From the NCBI RefSeq assembly GCF_018070025.1, contig NZ_JAGPYQ010000001.1:3968001-4032000 (forward strand): DNA of 64,000 bases, given 5' to 3'. Of the stretch, positions 26,003 to 34,700 are shown piece after piece; position 1 is the first letter of the stretch, and each line of letters starts with the position of its first letter. The position numbers were made by a program, and so were the translations under genes. The notes below the pieces were generated by a model. It saw only the letters and a program-made list of their open reading frames with translations. It searched no databases and had not been told where the DNA came from. The DNA is from Streptomyces liliiviolaceus. Lineage in GTDB: Bacteria; Actinomycetota; Actinomycetes; Streptomycetales; Streptomycetaceae.

Positions 26003-26601
26003 CACCACTCGATGCCCCTCTGCCCCTTCTGACCGGCGTCCATCGGATGCTTCACCTTGGACATGTCGGTCACCAGATCGGCGAACCCGACCAGCTTCTC
26101 AGGAGCGTTGCGCCCCGTGATGACGACGTGCTGGGTCCCGGTCCGGCCCCGCAGCACCTCCACCACCTCGTCGACGTCGACCCAGCCCCAGTGCATCGGG
26201 TAGGCGAACTCGTCGAGCACGTACAGCTTGTACGTCTCGGCGGCGAGGTCCCGCTTGACCTGCTCCCAGCCCTCGCGGGCCTTCGCCTCGTTGTCCAGCT
26301 GCGAGTCGCGCTGCACCCACGACCAGCCCTCGCCCATCTTGTGCCAGTCGACGGACCCGCCCTCACCGCTGGCGCCGAGGACGCGCAGCGCGTTCTCCTC
26401 GCCGACCTTCCACTTCGCGGACTTGACGAACTGGAACACCCCGATCGGCCACCCCTGGTTCCAGGCACGCAGCGCGAGCCCGAAGGCGGCGGTGGACTTT
26501 CCCTTCCCGATGCCCGTGTGCACCATGACGAGCGCCCGGTTCCGTCGCTGACGCGTCGTCAGTCCGTCGTCCGGTACGACACTCGGCTGTCCCTGAGGCA
26601 T
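26002..26601 (-). CDS. cobO: Cob(I)alamin adenosyltransferase (CobA/CobO/BtuR type)
   Basis: 199-residue corrinoid adenosyltransferase that attaches the 5'-deoxyadenosyl group to cobalt. The modified P-loop MVHTGIGKGKSTAAFGLALR, the FQFVKSAKWKVGEE block, and the VLDEFAYPMHWGW and VVITGRNAP segments are diagnostic. ATG overlaps the chelatase stop (TAATG), and its own stop overlaps cobB. Member of the riboswitch-led operon. Confidence 0.96.
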   Translation of the reverse strand: MPQGQPSVVPDDGLTTRQRRNRALVMVHTGIGKGKSTAAFGLALRAWNQGWPIGVFQFVKSAKWKVGEENALRVLGASGEGGSVDWHKMGEGWSWVQRDSQLDNEAKAREGWEQVKRDLAAETYKLYVLDEFAYPMHWGWVDVDEVVEVLRGRTGTQHVVITGRNAPEKLVGFADLVTDMSKVKHPMDAGQKGQRGIEW

Positions 26602-28712
26602 TACGCGGCCCTCCTGCTGTTGCCCTGGCTGTTGCCTCGGCTGCTGCCCTGTACGTCCCTGACCAGCCCGGCGATCGAGTCGGCCCGCAGCTCGTCGAGC
26701 GTCACGGCCGTCCCGCCGAGGTCACCCGCGAGCTGCCCCGCGAGTCCGAGCCGCACGAGGCCCGACTCGCAGTCGACGACGACGGACGCGATCCCCTCGG
26801 CGGCGAACAGCCGGGCGGCCCGCCCGGCGAGCGCCACCGGTTCCGGCCCGCCGGTCGCCCGCCCGTCCGTCACCAGCACGACCAGCGCGCGCCGGGCCGG
26901 ATCCCGCAACCGCTCCACCCGCAGCACGTCGTACGCCCGCAGCAGCCCGGCCGCGAGCGGCGTACGCCCGCCGGTGGGCAGCGACTCCAGCCGCGCCGCG
27001 GCCGCGTCGACCGACGACGTGGGCGGCAGCGCCACCTCGGCCGCGGAACCGCGGAAGGTCACCAGCCCCACCTTGTCCCGCCGCTGGTAGGCGTCGAGGA
27101 GCAGGGACAGGACCGCCCCCTTCACGGCGCTCATCCGCTGCCGGGCCGCCATCGACCCGGACGCGTCCACGACGAACAGCACGAGGTTGCCCTCGCGGCC
27201 CTCCCGGGTGGCCTGCCGCAGATCGTCCCGCCGTACGACGAGACCGGGCCCGGACCGGCCGCGTACCCGCTGGTGCGGCGCCGCGGCCTGCACGGTCGCG
27301 GCCAGGTGCAGTGCGGTGAGCGCTCCGCGCGGCCGGCGCGCCCCGGTGGTGCGCCCGTGCTCGGTCCGGGCCCGCGAGCGCCGCCCGGCGGCCCCCTCGC
27401 CCAGCCCGGGCACGCTCAGCACCTTCGTACGGAACGGCTCGGCGGCCCGTACGGGGGACTGCTGGCCCGCGCCGGGGGACGGCGCCCCGCCGCTCTCGGA
27501 CTCGTTCGCGGGAGCCTCGCCCTGCGCGGGCACCTCCCCGGAACCGTCGCCGCCATCGGCGCTGTCACCGCCGCCGTCGTCGGGCCCGTCCTGCGGAGGC
27601 CGCCCGCCGCCACCCCCACCGGGACCGTCCGGATCCGGGTCCTCATCGCCATCGCCATCGCCGGAGTCGCCGGGATCGGAGTCCCCCAGGCCGTCCTCGT
27701 CGCCCGCGAACTCCTCCAGCGTCTCGTCGAGCTTGTCCTCGTCGAGACCGGGCGCGTCGAACGGATTGCGCCGGCGCCGGTGCGGCAGCGCGAGGAGCGC
27801 GGCCTGGCGTACGTCCTCGGCGAGGACGTCGGTCCGCCCCGCCCAGGCGGCCAGCGCGGTGGCGGTCCTGGCCATCACGATGTCGGCCCGCATGCCGTCC
27901 ACCTCGAACGCCGCGCAGGTCGCCGCGATCTGCCGCAGCGCGCCGTCGCCGAGCCGCACCGACGGCAGCAGCTCCCGCGCGGCCACGATCCGCGCCCGTA
28001 CGTCGGACTCCTCGTCGGCCCAGCGCGTCGCGAACCCCTCCGGGTCGTCGTCGTACGCGAGCCGCCGCCGTACGACCTCCACCCGCTGGTCGGGTTCGCG
28101 CGAGGCCGCGACCTCGACGGTCAGCCCGAACCGGTCGAGCAACTGCGGCCGCAGCTCGCCCTCTTCGGGGTTCATGGTCCCCACGAGCAGGAACCGCGCG
28201 GCATGCCGTACGGAGACGCCCTCGCGCTCCACGTACGAGGCACCCATCGCCGCCGCGTCGAGGAGCAGGTCGACCAGGTGGTCGTGGAGGAGGTTGACCT
28301 CGTCCACGTACAGGAGTCCGCGGTGGGCGTCGGCCAGCAGGCCGGGCTCGAAGGACTTCACGCCCTCCGCGAGAGCCCGTTCGATGTCGAGCGCGCCGAC
28401 GAGGCGGTCCTCGGAGGCGCCGACGGGCAGTTCGACCATCCGCGCGGGACGCGGCACACCCGGCCCCACCTCGTGGGGGCCGTCCGGGCAGGCCGGGTCG
28501 GGGGCGTCGGGCGCGCAGGAGAAACGGCAGCCGGGGACGACGTCGACCTGCGGCATGAGCGCCGAAAGCGCGCGCACGGCGGTGGACTTGGCGGTGCCCT
28601 TCTCGCCGCGGACGAGCACACCGCCCACCGCGGGGGAGACGGCGTTCAGCAGCAGTGCCAGGCGCAGGTCGTCCTGGCCGACCACGGCCGTGAACGGAAA
28701 CGGGGTACTCAC
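26601..28712 (-). CDS. Putative cobaltochelatase/magnesium-chelatase-type ATPase, fused AAA+ (I) and VWA (D) domains
   Basis: 703 residues. N-terminal AAA+ domain with Walker A GEKGTAKST and a conserved cysteine cluster (CRFSC and DPAC), Walker B YVDEVNLLHDH, then an acidic Asp/Gly/Pro-rich linker (about residues 340-420) and a C-terminal von Willebrand A domain with the MIDAS motif DASGSMAA. It would act as the motor (CobST equivalent) for a CobN-type chelatase. The GTG start overlaps the stop of a 22-residue micro-ORF (GTGA). The CobN partner is not encoded in this window. Confidence 0.9.
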   Translation of the reverse strand: MSTPFPFTAVVGQDDLRLALLLNAVSPAVGGVLVRGEKGTAKSTAVRALSALMPQVDVVPGCRFSCAPDAPDPACPDGPHEVGPGVPRPARMVELPVGASEDRLVGALDIERALAEGVKSFEPGLLADAHRGLLYVDEVNLLHDHLVDLLLDAAAMGASYVEREGVSVRHAARFLLVGTMNPEEGELRPQLLDRFGLTVEVAASREPDQRVEVVRRRLAYDDDPEGFATRWADEESDVRARIVAARELLPSVRLGDGALRQIAATCAAFEVDGMRADIVMARTATALAAWAGRTDVLAEDVRQAALLALPHRRRRNPFDAPGLDEDKLDETLEEFAGDEDGLGDSDPGDSGDGDGDEDPDPDGPGGGGGGRPPQDGPDDGGGDSADGGDGSGEVPAQGEAPANESESGGAPSPGAGQQSPVRAAEPFRTKVLSVPGLGEGAAGRRSRARTEHGRTTGARRPRGALTALHLAATVQAAAPHQRVRGRSGPGLVVRRDDLRQATREGREGNLVLFVVDASGSMAARQRMSAVKGAVLSLLLDAYQRRDKVGLVTFRGSAAEVALPPTSSVDAAAARLESLPTGGRTPLAAGLLRAYDVLRVERLRDPARRALVVLVTDGRATGGPEPVALAGRAARLFAAEGIASVVVDCESGLVRLGLAGQLAGDLGGTAVTLDELRADSIAGLVRDVQGSSRGNSQGNSRRAA

Positions 28713-28777
28713 TGGTTGTCGTCCTCCCAATAGCCCATACGGACTTCGTGGTCCAGGCGGCCTTCGCACACGCTCAT
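28709..28777 (-). CDS. 22-residue micro-ORF coupled between cobQ and chelatase I/D gene
   Basis: Reads MSVCEGRLDHEVRMGYWEDD then NQ and stop. Its ATG overlaps the cobQ TGA (ATGA) and its TGA overlaps the chelatase GTG (GTGA), with GGGAG 7 nt upstream. The tight overlaps on both sides are what one expects of a translated gene. It occupies the place where cobN sits in cob clusters of related strains as I remember them, so it could be a deletion scar or a true small protein. No homology recognised. Confidence 0.55.
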   Translation of the reverse strand: MSVCEGRLDHEVRMGYWEDDNQ

Positions 28778-30318
28778 ACGGGCGCTCCCGGTGGAATGAA
28801 GGGCAGTCCGGCCGGTGCGCCGGACTCGATGAGCCGCCACAGCGCGTCCGTGTCCGCGTGTTCCTCGATCAGATCGCCCAGCCGGTCGAGCTGCTCCTCG
28901 CGCAGCCCCTCGAACGAGGTGTCGGCGGCCGGTACGAAGCGGCGCCCCGCGGCGGCGGCCACCTCGCGCAGGAAGGCACGCCGGAAACCGTCCGACTCCA
29001 GTGAGCCGTGCCAGTGCGTCCCCCAGACCTCGCCGACCCGACAGCCGTCCAGGAAGGCTTCCCCGCCGGTGACCTGGGCGACCCCGTGATGGATCTCGTA
29101 CCCCTGGACGGGTTCGCCGAGCGCCTCGCCGACGGGCCGGGTCAGGGTCTTCTCGCGCGCGAACCGGACGCGTACGGGGAGGAGTCCGAGGCCGTCGACG
29201 GCACCGGCCCTCGACTCGACCTCGTCCTCGATGTGTTCGCCGAGGAGCTGGAAGCCGCCGCAGATGCCCAGCACCGGGCGGCCTTCGGCGGCCCTGCGCA
29301 CCAGGGCGTCCGCGAGGCCGCGCCGCCGCAGCCACTCCAGGGCCTTGACGGTGCCGCGGGTGCCGGGCACGACGACCAGGTCGGCGTCGACGAGTTCCTC
29401 GGCGCGGTCCACGAACCGTACGACGACGCCCGGTTCGGCGGCGAGGGCGTCCAGGTCCGTGAAGTTGGACATCAGGGGGATCGCGCAGACGGCGACCCGC
29501 AGGATGTCCTCGCCGACGGGGGAGGAGACCTCGGACTCGCGCACCGCTCCCCGCAGGGACACTCTGAGCCCGTCCTCCTCGTCGATGCCGAGCCCGTGCC
29601 GGAAGGGCAGGATGCCGTAGGTGTGCCGCCCGGTGAGCCCGCGCAGCATGTCCACGCCGGGTTCCAGCAGCGAGACGTCCCCGCGGAACTTGTTGACGAG
29701 GAACCCGGCGACCAGCTCCTGGTCCTCGCGCGACAGCAGTGCCACCGTCCCGAAGAACGAGGCGAACACCCCGCCGCGGTCGATGTCCCCCACCACGAGC
29801 ACGGGCAGCCGGGCGCCCCGCGCGATCCCCATGTTCACGATGTCGGTGCGCCGCAGATTGATCTCGGCGGGACTGCCCGCCCCCTCACAGATCACCGCGT
29901 CATACGTGCCCCGCAACTCGGCCAGACAGTCCAGCACGGTCCCGAGCAGCGCCTCCTGGCGTCCGCCGTGATAGCCGCGGGCGCTCAACTCGCCCACGGG
30001 CTTGCCCATCAGGACCACCTGGCTGCTGCGGTCGCTGCCCGGCTTGAGCAGGACGGGGTTCATGAGCACGGAGGGCTCCACGCGGGCGGCCTGCGCCTGC
30101 ATGGCCTGCGCCCGTCCGATCTCGGCGCCCTCCCTTGTCACGAACGAGTTCAGCGACATGTTCTGCGCCTTGAACGGCGCGACCTTCACGCCCTGACGCA
30201 CCAGCCACCGGCAGATCCCGGCGGTCACGACGCTCTTGCCCGCGTCGGAGGTCGTACCGGCGACGAGCAGCCCGCCACCCGGTCCGCCGCCGGGCCTCCC
30301 GCCCGTTCCCCCGCTCAT
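28774..30318 (-). CDS. cobQ: Cobyric acid synthase
   Basis: 514-residue amidase adding amide groups at b, d, e and g of adenosylcobyrinate diamide. N-terminal P-loop-like GTTSDAGKSVVTAG, the FKAQNMSLNSFVT block and VGDIDRGGVFAS; C-terminal glutamine amidotransferase with GICGGFQLLG and WGTHWHG. Start ATG 30318 overlaps the cobD stop (ATGA). A Gly-rich stretch precedes the P-loop. Longer upstream reading in this frame overlaps cobD and is rejected. Confidence 0.96.
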   Translation of the reverse strand: MSGGTGGRPGGGPGGGLLVAGTTSDAGKSVVTAGICRWLVRQGVKVAPFKAQNMSLNSFVTREGAEIGRAQAMQAQAARVEPSVLMNPVLLKPGSDRSSQVVLMGKPVGELSARGYHGGRQEALLGTVLDCLAELRGTYDAVICEGAGSPAEINLRRTDIVNMGIARGARLPVLVVGDIDRGGVFASFFGTVALLSREDQELVAGFLVNKFRGDVSLLEPGVDMLRGLTGRHTYGILPFRHGLGIDEEDGLRVSLRGAVRESEVSSPVGEDILRVAVCAIPLMSNFTDLDALAAEPGVVVRFVDRAEELVDADLVVVPGTRGTVKALEWLRRRGLADALVRRAAEGRPVLGICGGFQLLGEHIEDEVESRAGAVDGLGLLPVRVRFAREKTLTRPVGEALGEPVQGYEIHHGVAQVTGGEAFLDGCRVGEVWGTHWHGSLESDGFRRAFLREVAAAAGRRFVPAADTSFEGLREEQLDRLGDLIEEHADTDALWRLIESGAPAGLPFIPPGAPV

Positions 30319-31277
30319 GACGTACGCCCTTTCGCCTTCGGCACCCATGACGTGGCGAGCAGCCGTCCGGCGACACTCGCGCCCAGCGCGAGCACGCTCA
30401 CGCGGCGCGAGAGCCGGACGGCCCGCTCGATGTCCCCGACCCCCACGGCCCGCCCCGGACCGTTGAGCACGGGCCGGTGCTCGACCCGTCCCGCGTACGA
30501 GAGCGTGCCGCCGAGCCGTACCCCGAGCGCCCCCGCGAACGAGGCCTCCACGGGCCCGGCGTTGGGACTCGGATGCCTGGCGGCGTCGGCGCGCCAGGCG
30601 GTGACGGCCCCGCGTGGATTCCCCCCGGCGACGGCGGCGAGGGCGGCGGTCAGCCGGGCCCCGGGCCACCCCACCACGTCGTCGAGCCGGGCGGAGGCCC
30701 AGCCGTACCGCCGGTGACGGGCCGACTTGTGCCCGACCATGGCGTCCAGCGTGTTGACGGCCCGGAACCCGACCAGTCCCGGTACGCCCGCGACCGCGCC
30801 CCACACCAGGGCGCCCACGACGGCGTCGGAGGTGTTCTCGGCGACCGACTCGACGACCGCGCGGGCGATCCCGTCGGCGTCCAGCGCCTGCGGGTCGCGC
30901 CCGCACAGATGCGGCAGCCGCTCGCGGGCCACCTCGATGTCCCCGGCGGCCAGCGCCCCGCCGACGGCCCGCGCCTCACGGCCGAGCGAGGTCCCGCCCA
31001 CGACGGCCCAGGTGGCGGCGGCGGTCAGAGCGACGGAGGCGACGGCGGAGGTACGCAGGGAACGCTCGGCGGCCACGGCGAGACAGACGGCGCCGCCCGC
31101 GCACACGGCGGTGTGCAGCGCCCCCGATCCCCGGTGGTCGCGCCACAGGGCCCGCTCGACGGCTCCCGCGGCCCGCCCGAACGCGGCGACCGGATGCCCT
31201 CGGCGGGGATCGCCGAGCAGCAGGTCGGCGAGGAGGCCGGCGGCGGCGCCGTACGCGAAGACGCGATCGGCTCGCAT
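30315..31277 (-). CDS. cobD: Adenosylcobinamide-phosphate synthase (CobD/CbiB)
   Basis: 320-residue membrane protein that joins aminopropanol (phosphate) to cobyric acid. Several hydrophobic helices; conserved segments LLLGDPRRGHPVAAFGR, ESVAENTSDAVVGAL and RYGWASARLDD. Start MRADRVFAYG at 31277 is preferred; MQRRAEP at 31298 in the same frame is possible. A 24-residue upstream ORF ends 4 nt before the ATG. First large gene behind the cobalamin riboswitch. Confidence 0.92.
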   Translation of the reverse strand: MRADRVFAYGAAAGLLADLLLGDPRRGHPVAAFGRAAGAVERALWRDHRGSGALHTAVCAGGAVCLAVAAERSLRTSAVASVALTAAATWAVVGGTSLGREARAVGGALAAGDIEVARERLPHLCGRDPQALDADGIARAVVESVAENTSDAVVGALVWGAVAGVPGLVGFRAVNTLDAMVGHKSARHRRYGWASARLDDVVGWPGARLTAALAAVAGGNPRGAVTAWRADAARHPSPNAGPVEASFAGALGVRLGGTLSYAGRVEHRPVLNGPGRAVGVGDIERAVRLSRRVSVLALGASVAGRLLATSWVPKAKGRTS

Positions 31278-31281
31278 CGGT

Positions 31282-31356
31282 TCAGCCCGCCGCTGCATCG
31301 GGCGAGAGCCCGGTGCCGGGCCCGGGCACACTGGTCCACAACAGGTGGGCGCGCAT
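31282..31356 (-). CDS. 24-residue upstream ORF between cobalamin riboswitch and cobD
   Basis: Begins MRAHLLWTSVPGPG and ends SPDAAAG. Its ATG (31354-31356) has GTGAGGAC upstream, and its TGA is 4 nt before the cobD ATG, so ribosomes finishing it could reinitiate at cobD. It lies between the riboswitch and the weak cobD ribosome-binding site. Not recognised as a known protein; could be regulatory or spurious. Confidence 0.45.
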   Translation of the reverse strand: MRAHLLWTSVPGPGTGLSPDAAAG

Positions 31357-31397
31357 GGCGATATGTCCTCACTCAGGGTGTCCACGCCCTGGTTCGA

Positions 31398-31535
31398 CGA
31401 GACCGACGGCGAGAGTTCCTGGCTCCCGGGGGGATCGATTCCCCGGTAACAGTGGCGGGACCGCGCCGGATTCGCACCGGCTTCCTCTTCTGCCGACGTA
31501 CATGGCCTCGGCAGTCCACCACGGTCCGAGAACAC
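31398..31535 (-). ncRNA. Cobalamin (B12) riboswitch
   Basis: On the minus strand the canonical order is present: GAGGAAGCCGGTGCGAATCC, then GGCGCGGTCCCGCCACTGT, then the B12 box GAGCCAGGAAC. These match the conserved core of the cobalamin riboswitch. It precedes cobD by about 120 nt, with a small hairpin CAGGG-N8-CCCTG before the ribosome-binding site of the upstream ORF, suggesting translational control. High B12 would shut off cobD and the downstream operon. The rest of the gap (31536-31732) holds the riboswitch promoter area and the start region of the divergent gene, with no other clear signal. Confidence 0.93.
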
Positions 31536-31732
31536 CCGTCAACTTGCTGTTGACCTGCGACGGGAGAGTGTGCTGAGACCCACATCCACCGACGGGCCCT
31601 CCCCGCGGACCGGTCGCCGCGGACGTGGAATCGCGCGTGGGGAAGGGACTCTCGCCCCCACCCTTGCGATCACTGTCCGTGACATGCGAGACATGAGCCT
31701 GAGTCGCGCGGCGCACGGGGAGGGGCCGAGCA

Positions 31733-34700
31733 GTGGCGCATGTCGACGACGGACTGACCCGGGGTATCGCACGGTTCCGCACCGAGGACGGTGAGGTCAC
31801 CGGCAGCGGGTTCCTGATCGCGGAGGGAACGCTGTGCACCTGCGCGCACGTCGTGGCCCGCACCCTCGGTACGGAGGAGACAGATCCGCTGCCTCCGGAA
31901 CCGTCGGTGACGGTCGACTTCCCGCTGCTGTCCCCGGCCGCCTCCCCGCCGCTGCGGGCGAGGGTCGTCCACTGGCGGCCGGTCGGCGAGGACGGCGGCG
32001 GTGACATCGCGCTGCTGACCCTGGAAGGAGGACATGGCGGGGACGGCAGGGATGGCAGGGACGGCGGGGACGGCGGGGGGTGCGGGGTGCCCGTCCCCGG
32101 AACCGCGCCGGTCCGTTTCGCGGGCGGCGCCGCCGTGTGGGACCACCCGTTCCGCGTCCTGGGCTTCCCGCGGCGCACCGGCGACCACGGGGTCTGGGTG
32201 CAGGGGCGGCTCCGGGCGCCGGTCGGCAGGGGCTGGACGTCCATGGAGGCCCGGGAGGCGTTCCACGGGCCCGCCATCGGGCAGGGGTTCAGCGGGGCGC
32301 CGGTGTGGGACACCGAGCAGGGCGGTGTGGTCGGCATGACCGTCGCCGCGGACCGGGGCTCCGGCGCGACGACCGCGTACCTCATCCCCGCCGCGCTGCT
32401 GCTGGGCCTCGACCCCTCGCTGAGGGCCAGCCCGTTCCGAGGACTCGAACCGTTCCGGGAGCAGGACGCCCCGGTCTTCTTCGCCCGGCACGCCGACAGC
32501 GAGCGCATCGCGGCGGCGGTCCGCACCACCCCTTTCGTACCGGTCGTGGGGGCCTCGGGCGTGGGCAAGTCGTCGCTGGTACGCGCCGGTGTGCTGCCTC
32601 TGCTGCGCGCCTCGGGCTACACGGTCACCGACTTCGTGGGGCAGCCGGACACGTACCCGGTGACGGCGCTCGCGGCGGCGCTGAACCGGCAGTTCCCCGC
32701 CGCGCCCGGGTCCCGTCACGGCCCGGCGTGGGAAGTGCCCGAGGACCGTGCGACGGAGAGAACCGTCCTGGAGAGAGCCGTCCTGGAGGGCGCCCGCATT
32801 CTGGAACAGGCGGGCACGGCCGGGCATGTCATCGTCCTCGACCAGTTCGAGGAGACCGTGGGCACGCGCCCCGACGAGGCCCGGGCGCTCCTGGACACCC
32901 TGCTGCCGATGACCCGGGCGACCCGGCCGGGCGGCGGCAGCCTCCGCGTGCTGGCCACCCTGCGCTCCGCGTCGATGGAGGAACTCGTCGCCGGAGGACG
33001 GGCCCAGGAACTGAGCGGCACGGTCCAGATGGTGGGCCCGCTGACCCCCGGCCAACTGGACGAGATCGTCCGCAGACCGGTCGACGGCATCCCCGGCGTG
33101 GAGTTCGAGCCGGGCCTCGCCGAACTCGTCGTCGCCGACGCGGGAAGCGAACCGGGCGCTCTGCCACTCGTCGAGTTCGCCCTGGCCGAACTCTGGGAGC
33201 GGCAGGAGCACGGGCGGCTCACGCACGCCGCGTACCGCGAGATCGGCGGAGTGGAAGGGGCCCTCTCCCGCTACGCCGACCACCAGCTGGCGCAGGTCTG
33301 CAAAGAGCCCGAAGGGCCCGACGAGGCGACCGCCCGCCGGCTCTTCGAACGCCTCGCCCGACCGGCCAAGGGCAGGGAGTTCACCAGGGTGGCCTGCGGG
33401 TTCGAGCAACTGCCCGCCGAACTGCGCGCCGCCGCACAGGCGTTGGCCAGGACCCGGCTACTCGTCATCGGCCGCGACAGCTCGGGCCGGGAGACGGTGG
33501 CGCTCGCCCACGAGTCCCTGGTCCGCCAGTGGCCGACCCTGCGCTCCTGGCTCGACGAGTCACGGGCCTTCCTGCTCTGGCACGACAGACTCGGCGCACG
33601 GCTGCGGGAGTGGGACGCGGCCGGCCGCCAGAGCGAACTGCTGCTGCGCGGCCGGGAGTTGTCCGCCGCGAGGCCGATGGCCGCGCTGCGCCCAGGTGAA
33701 CTCTCCTCGGAAGAGGTCGAGTTCATCCGCCTGAGCCGGCTCGACAGGCGCCGATCGGTGCGCCGGGGCCGCACGGGCGTCGCCCTCGTGGCCTGCCTGG
33801 CGCTGCTCGCGGCGGGTCTGAGCTACGTGGCCTGGGACCTGAACCGGGACCAGGAACGGGACAGGCGCGACAGCGCCGCGCAGAAACTCGTCGAGCAGGC
33901 CGACGCCCTCTCCGACAGCCCGGTCGACGCGGCCCTGCTGGCCCTCGCGGCGGCCCGCACGAGCGACACGGCGCAGACCAGGGCCGCGCTGATGCGCCAT
34001 GAACTGCCGCTGTCCGCACTGGAGTCCGTGCACCGGCTCTTCCCGGCGGGGGACGTCCGGTCGACCGCCACCTCGGCCGACGGCCACCGCATGGCCGTCC
34101 TGCACAACGGGCCGCGGGGCATCCGGGTGTACGTGGTGTCGGGCCTGGGCGGCCATGACATCCGCTCCACCCCGCTGCCCGGAGCGCCGCCCCTGGCGGA
34201 CGCGGTGACCGTCAGCGACGACGGGACGAAGGTGGCGGCCGGGGGGCCGGACGGGGCGGTGCGGATCTGGGAGGTGGGGGAGGGGGAGCGGGCCGTTGCC
34301 GAGGAGCCGCTGGCGTGGACATGGAGCCCGGACAGAACCGCGGCCCGGACGGCGACGCTGGACTTCTCGGCAGATGGACGCCGGCTGCTGCACTTCGTCG
34401 GCGGGCCCACGGAAACCTGTGATGGGCTGGACACCTGGATACGTCTGGTCGAAGTCGACACCAAGGAGGTCGGGGGACCGGGACAGGCGCCGCCCGACGG
34501 CATGCTGAAGCCGGGGGAGTGCGTGTACGACACGGCCCTGCGGTCGGACCGGGCCGATCGGCTGACGCTGGTCGCCGGCAGGGAGACGGAGGACGGGGCG
34601 GAGGCGCTCTACGCCGTGCGGACCGGCGACGTGTCGACCGGCCGTGTCGCGACGGAACAATCGGGTCTGGAGGACGGGACGCTCGTCGGCGGGGGCAGGA

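Noticed and set aside
28774..30906. Longer version of CobQ (710 codons)
   Set aside because: The extension overlaps cobD in another frame; the ATG at 30318 overlaps the cobD stop in the usual coupled way.
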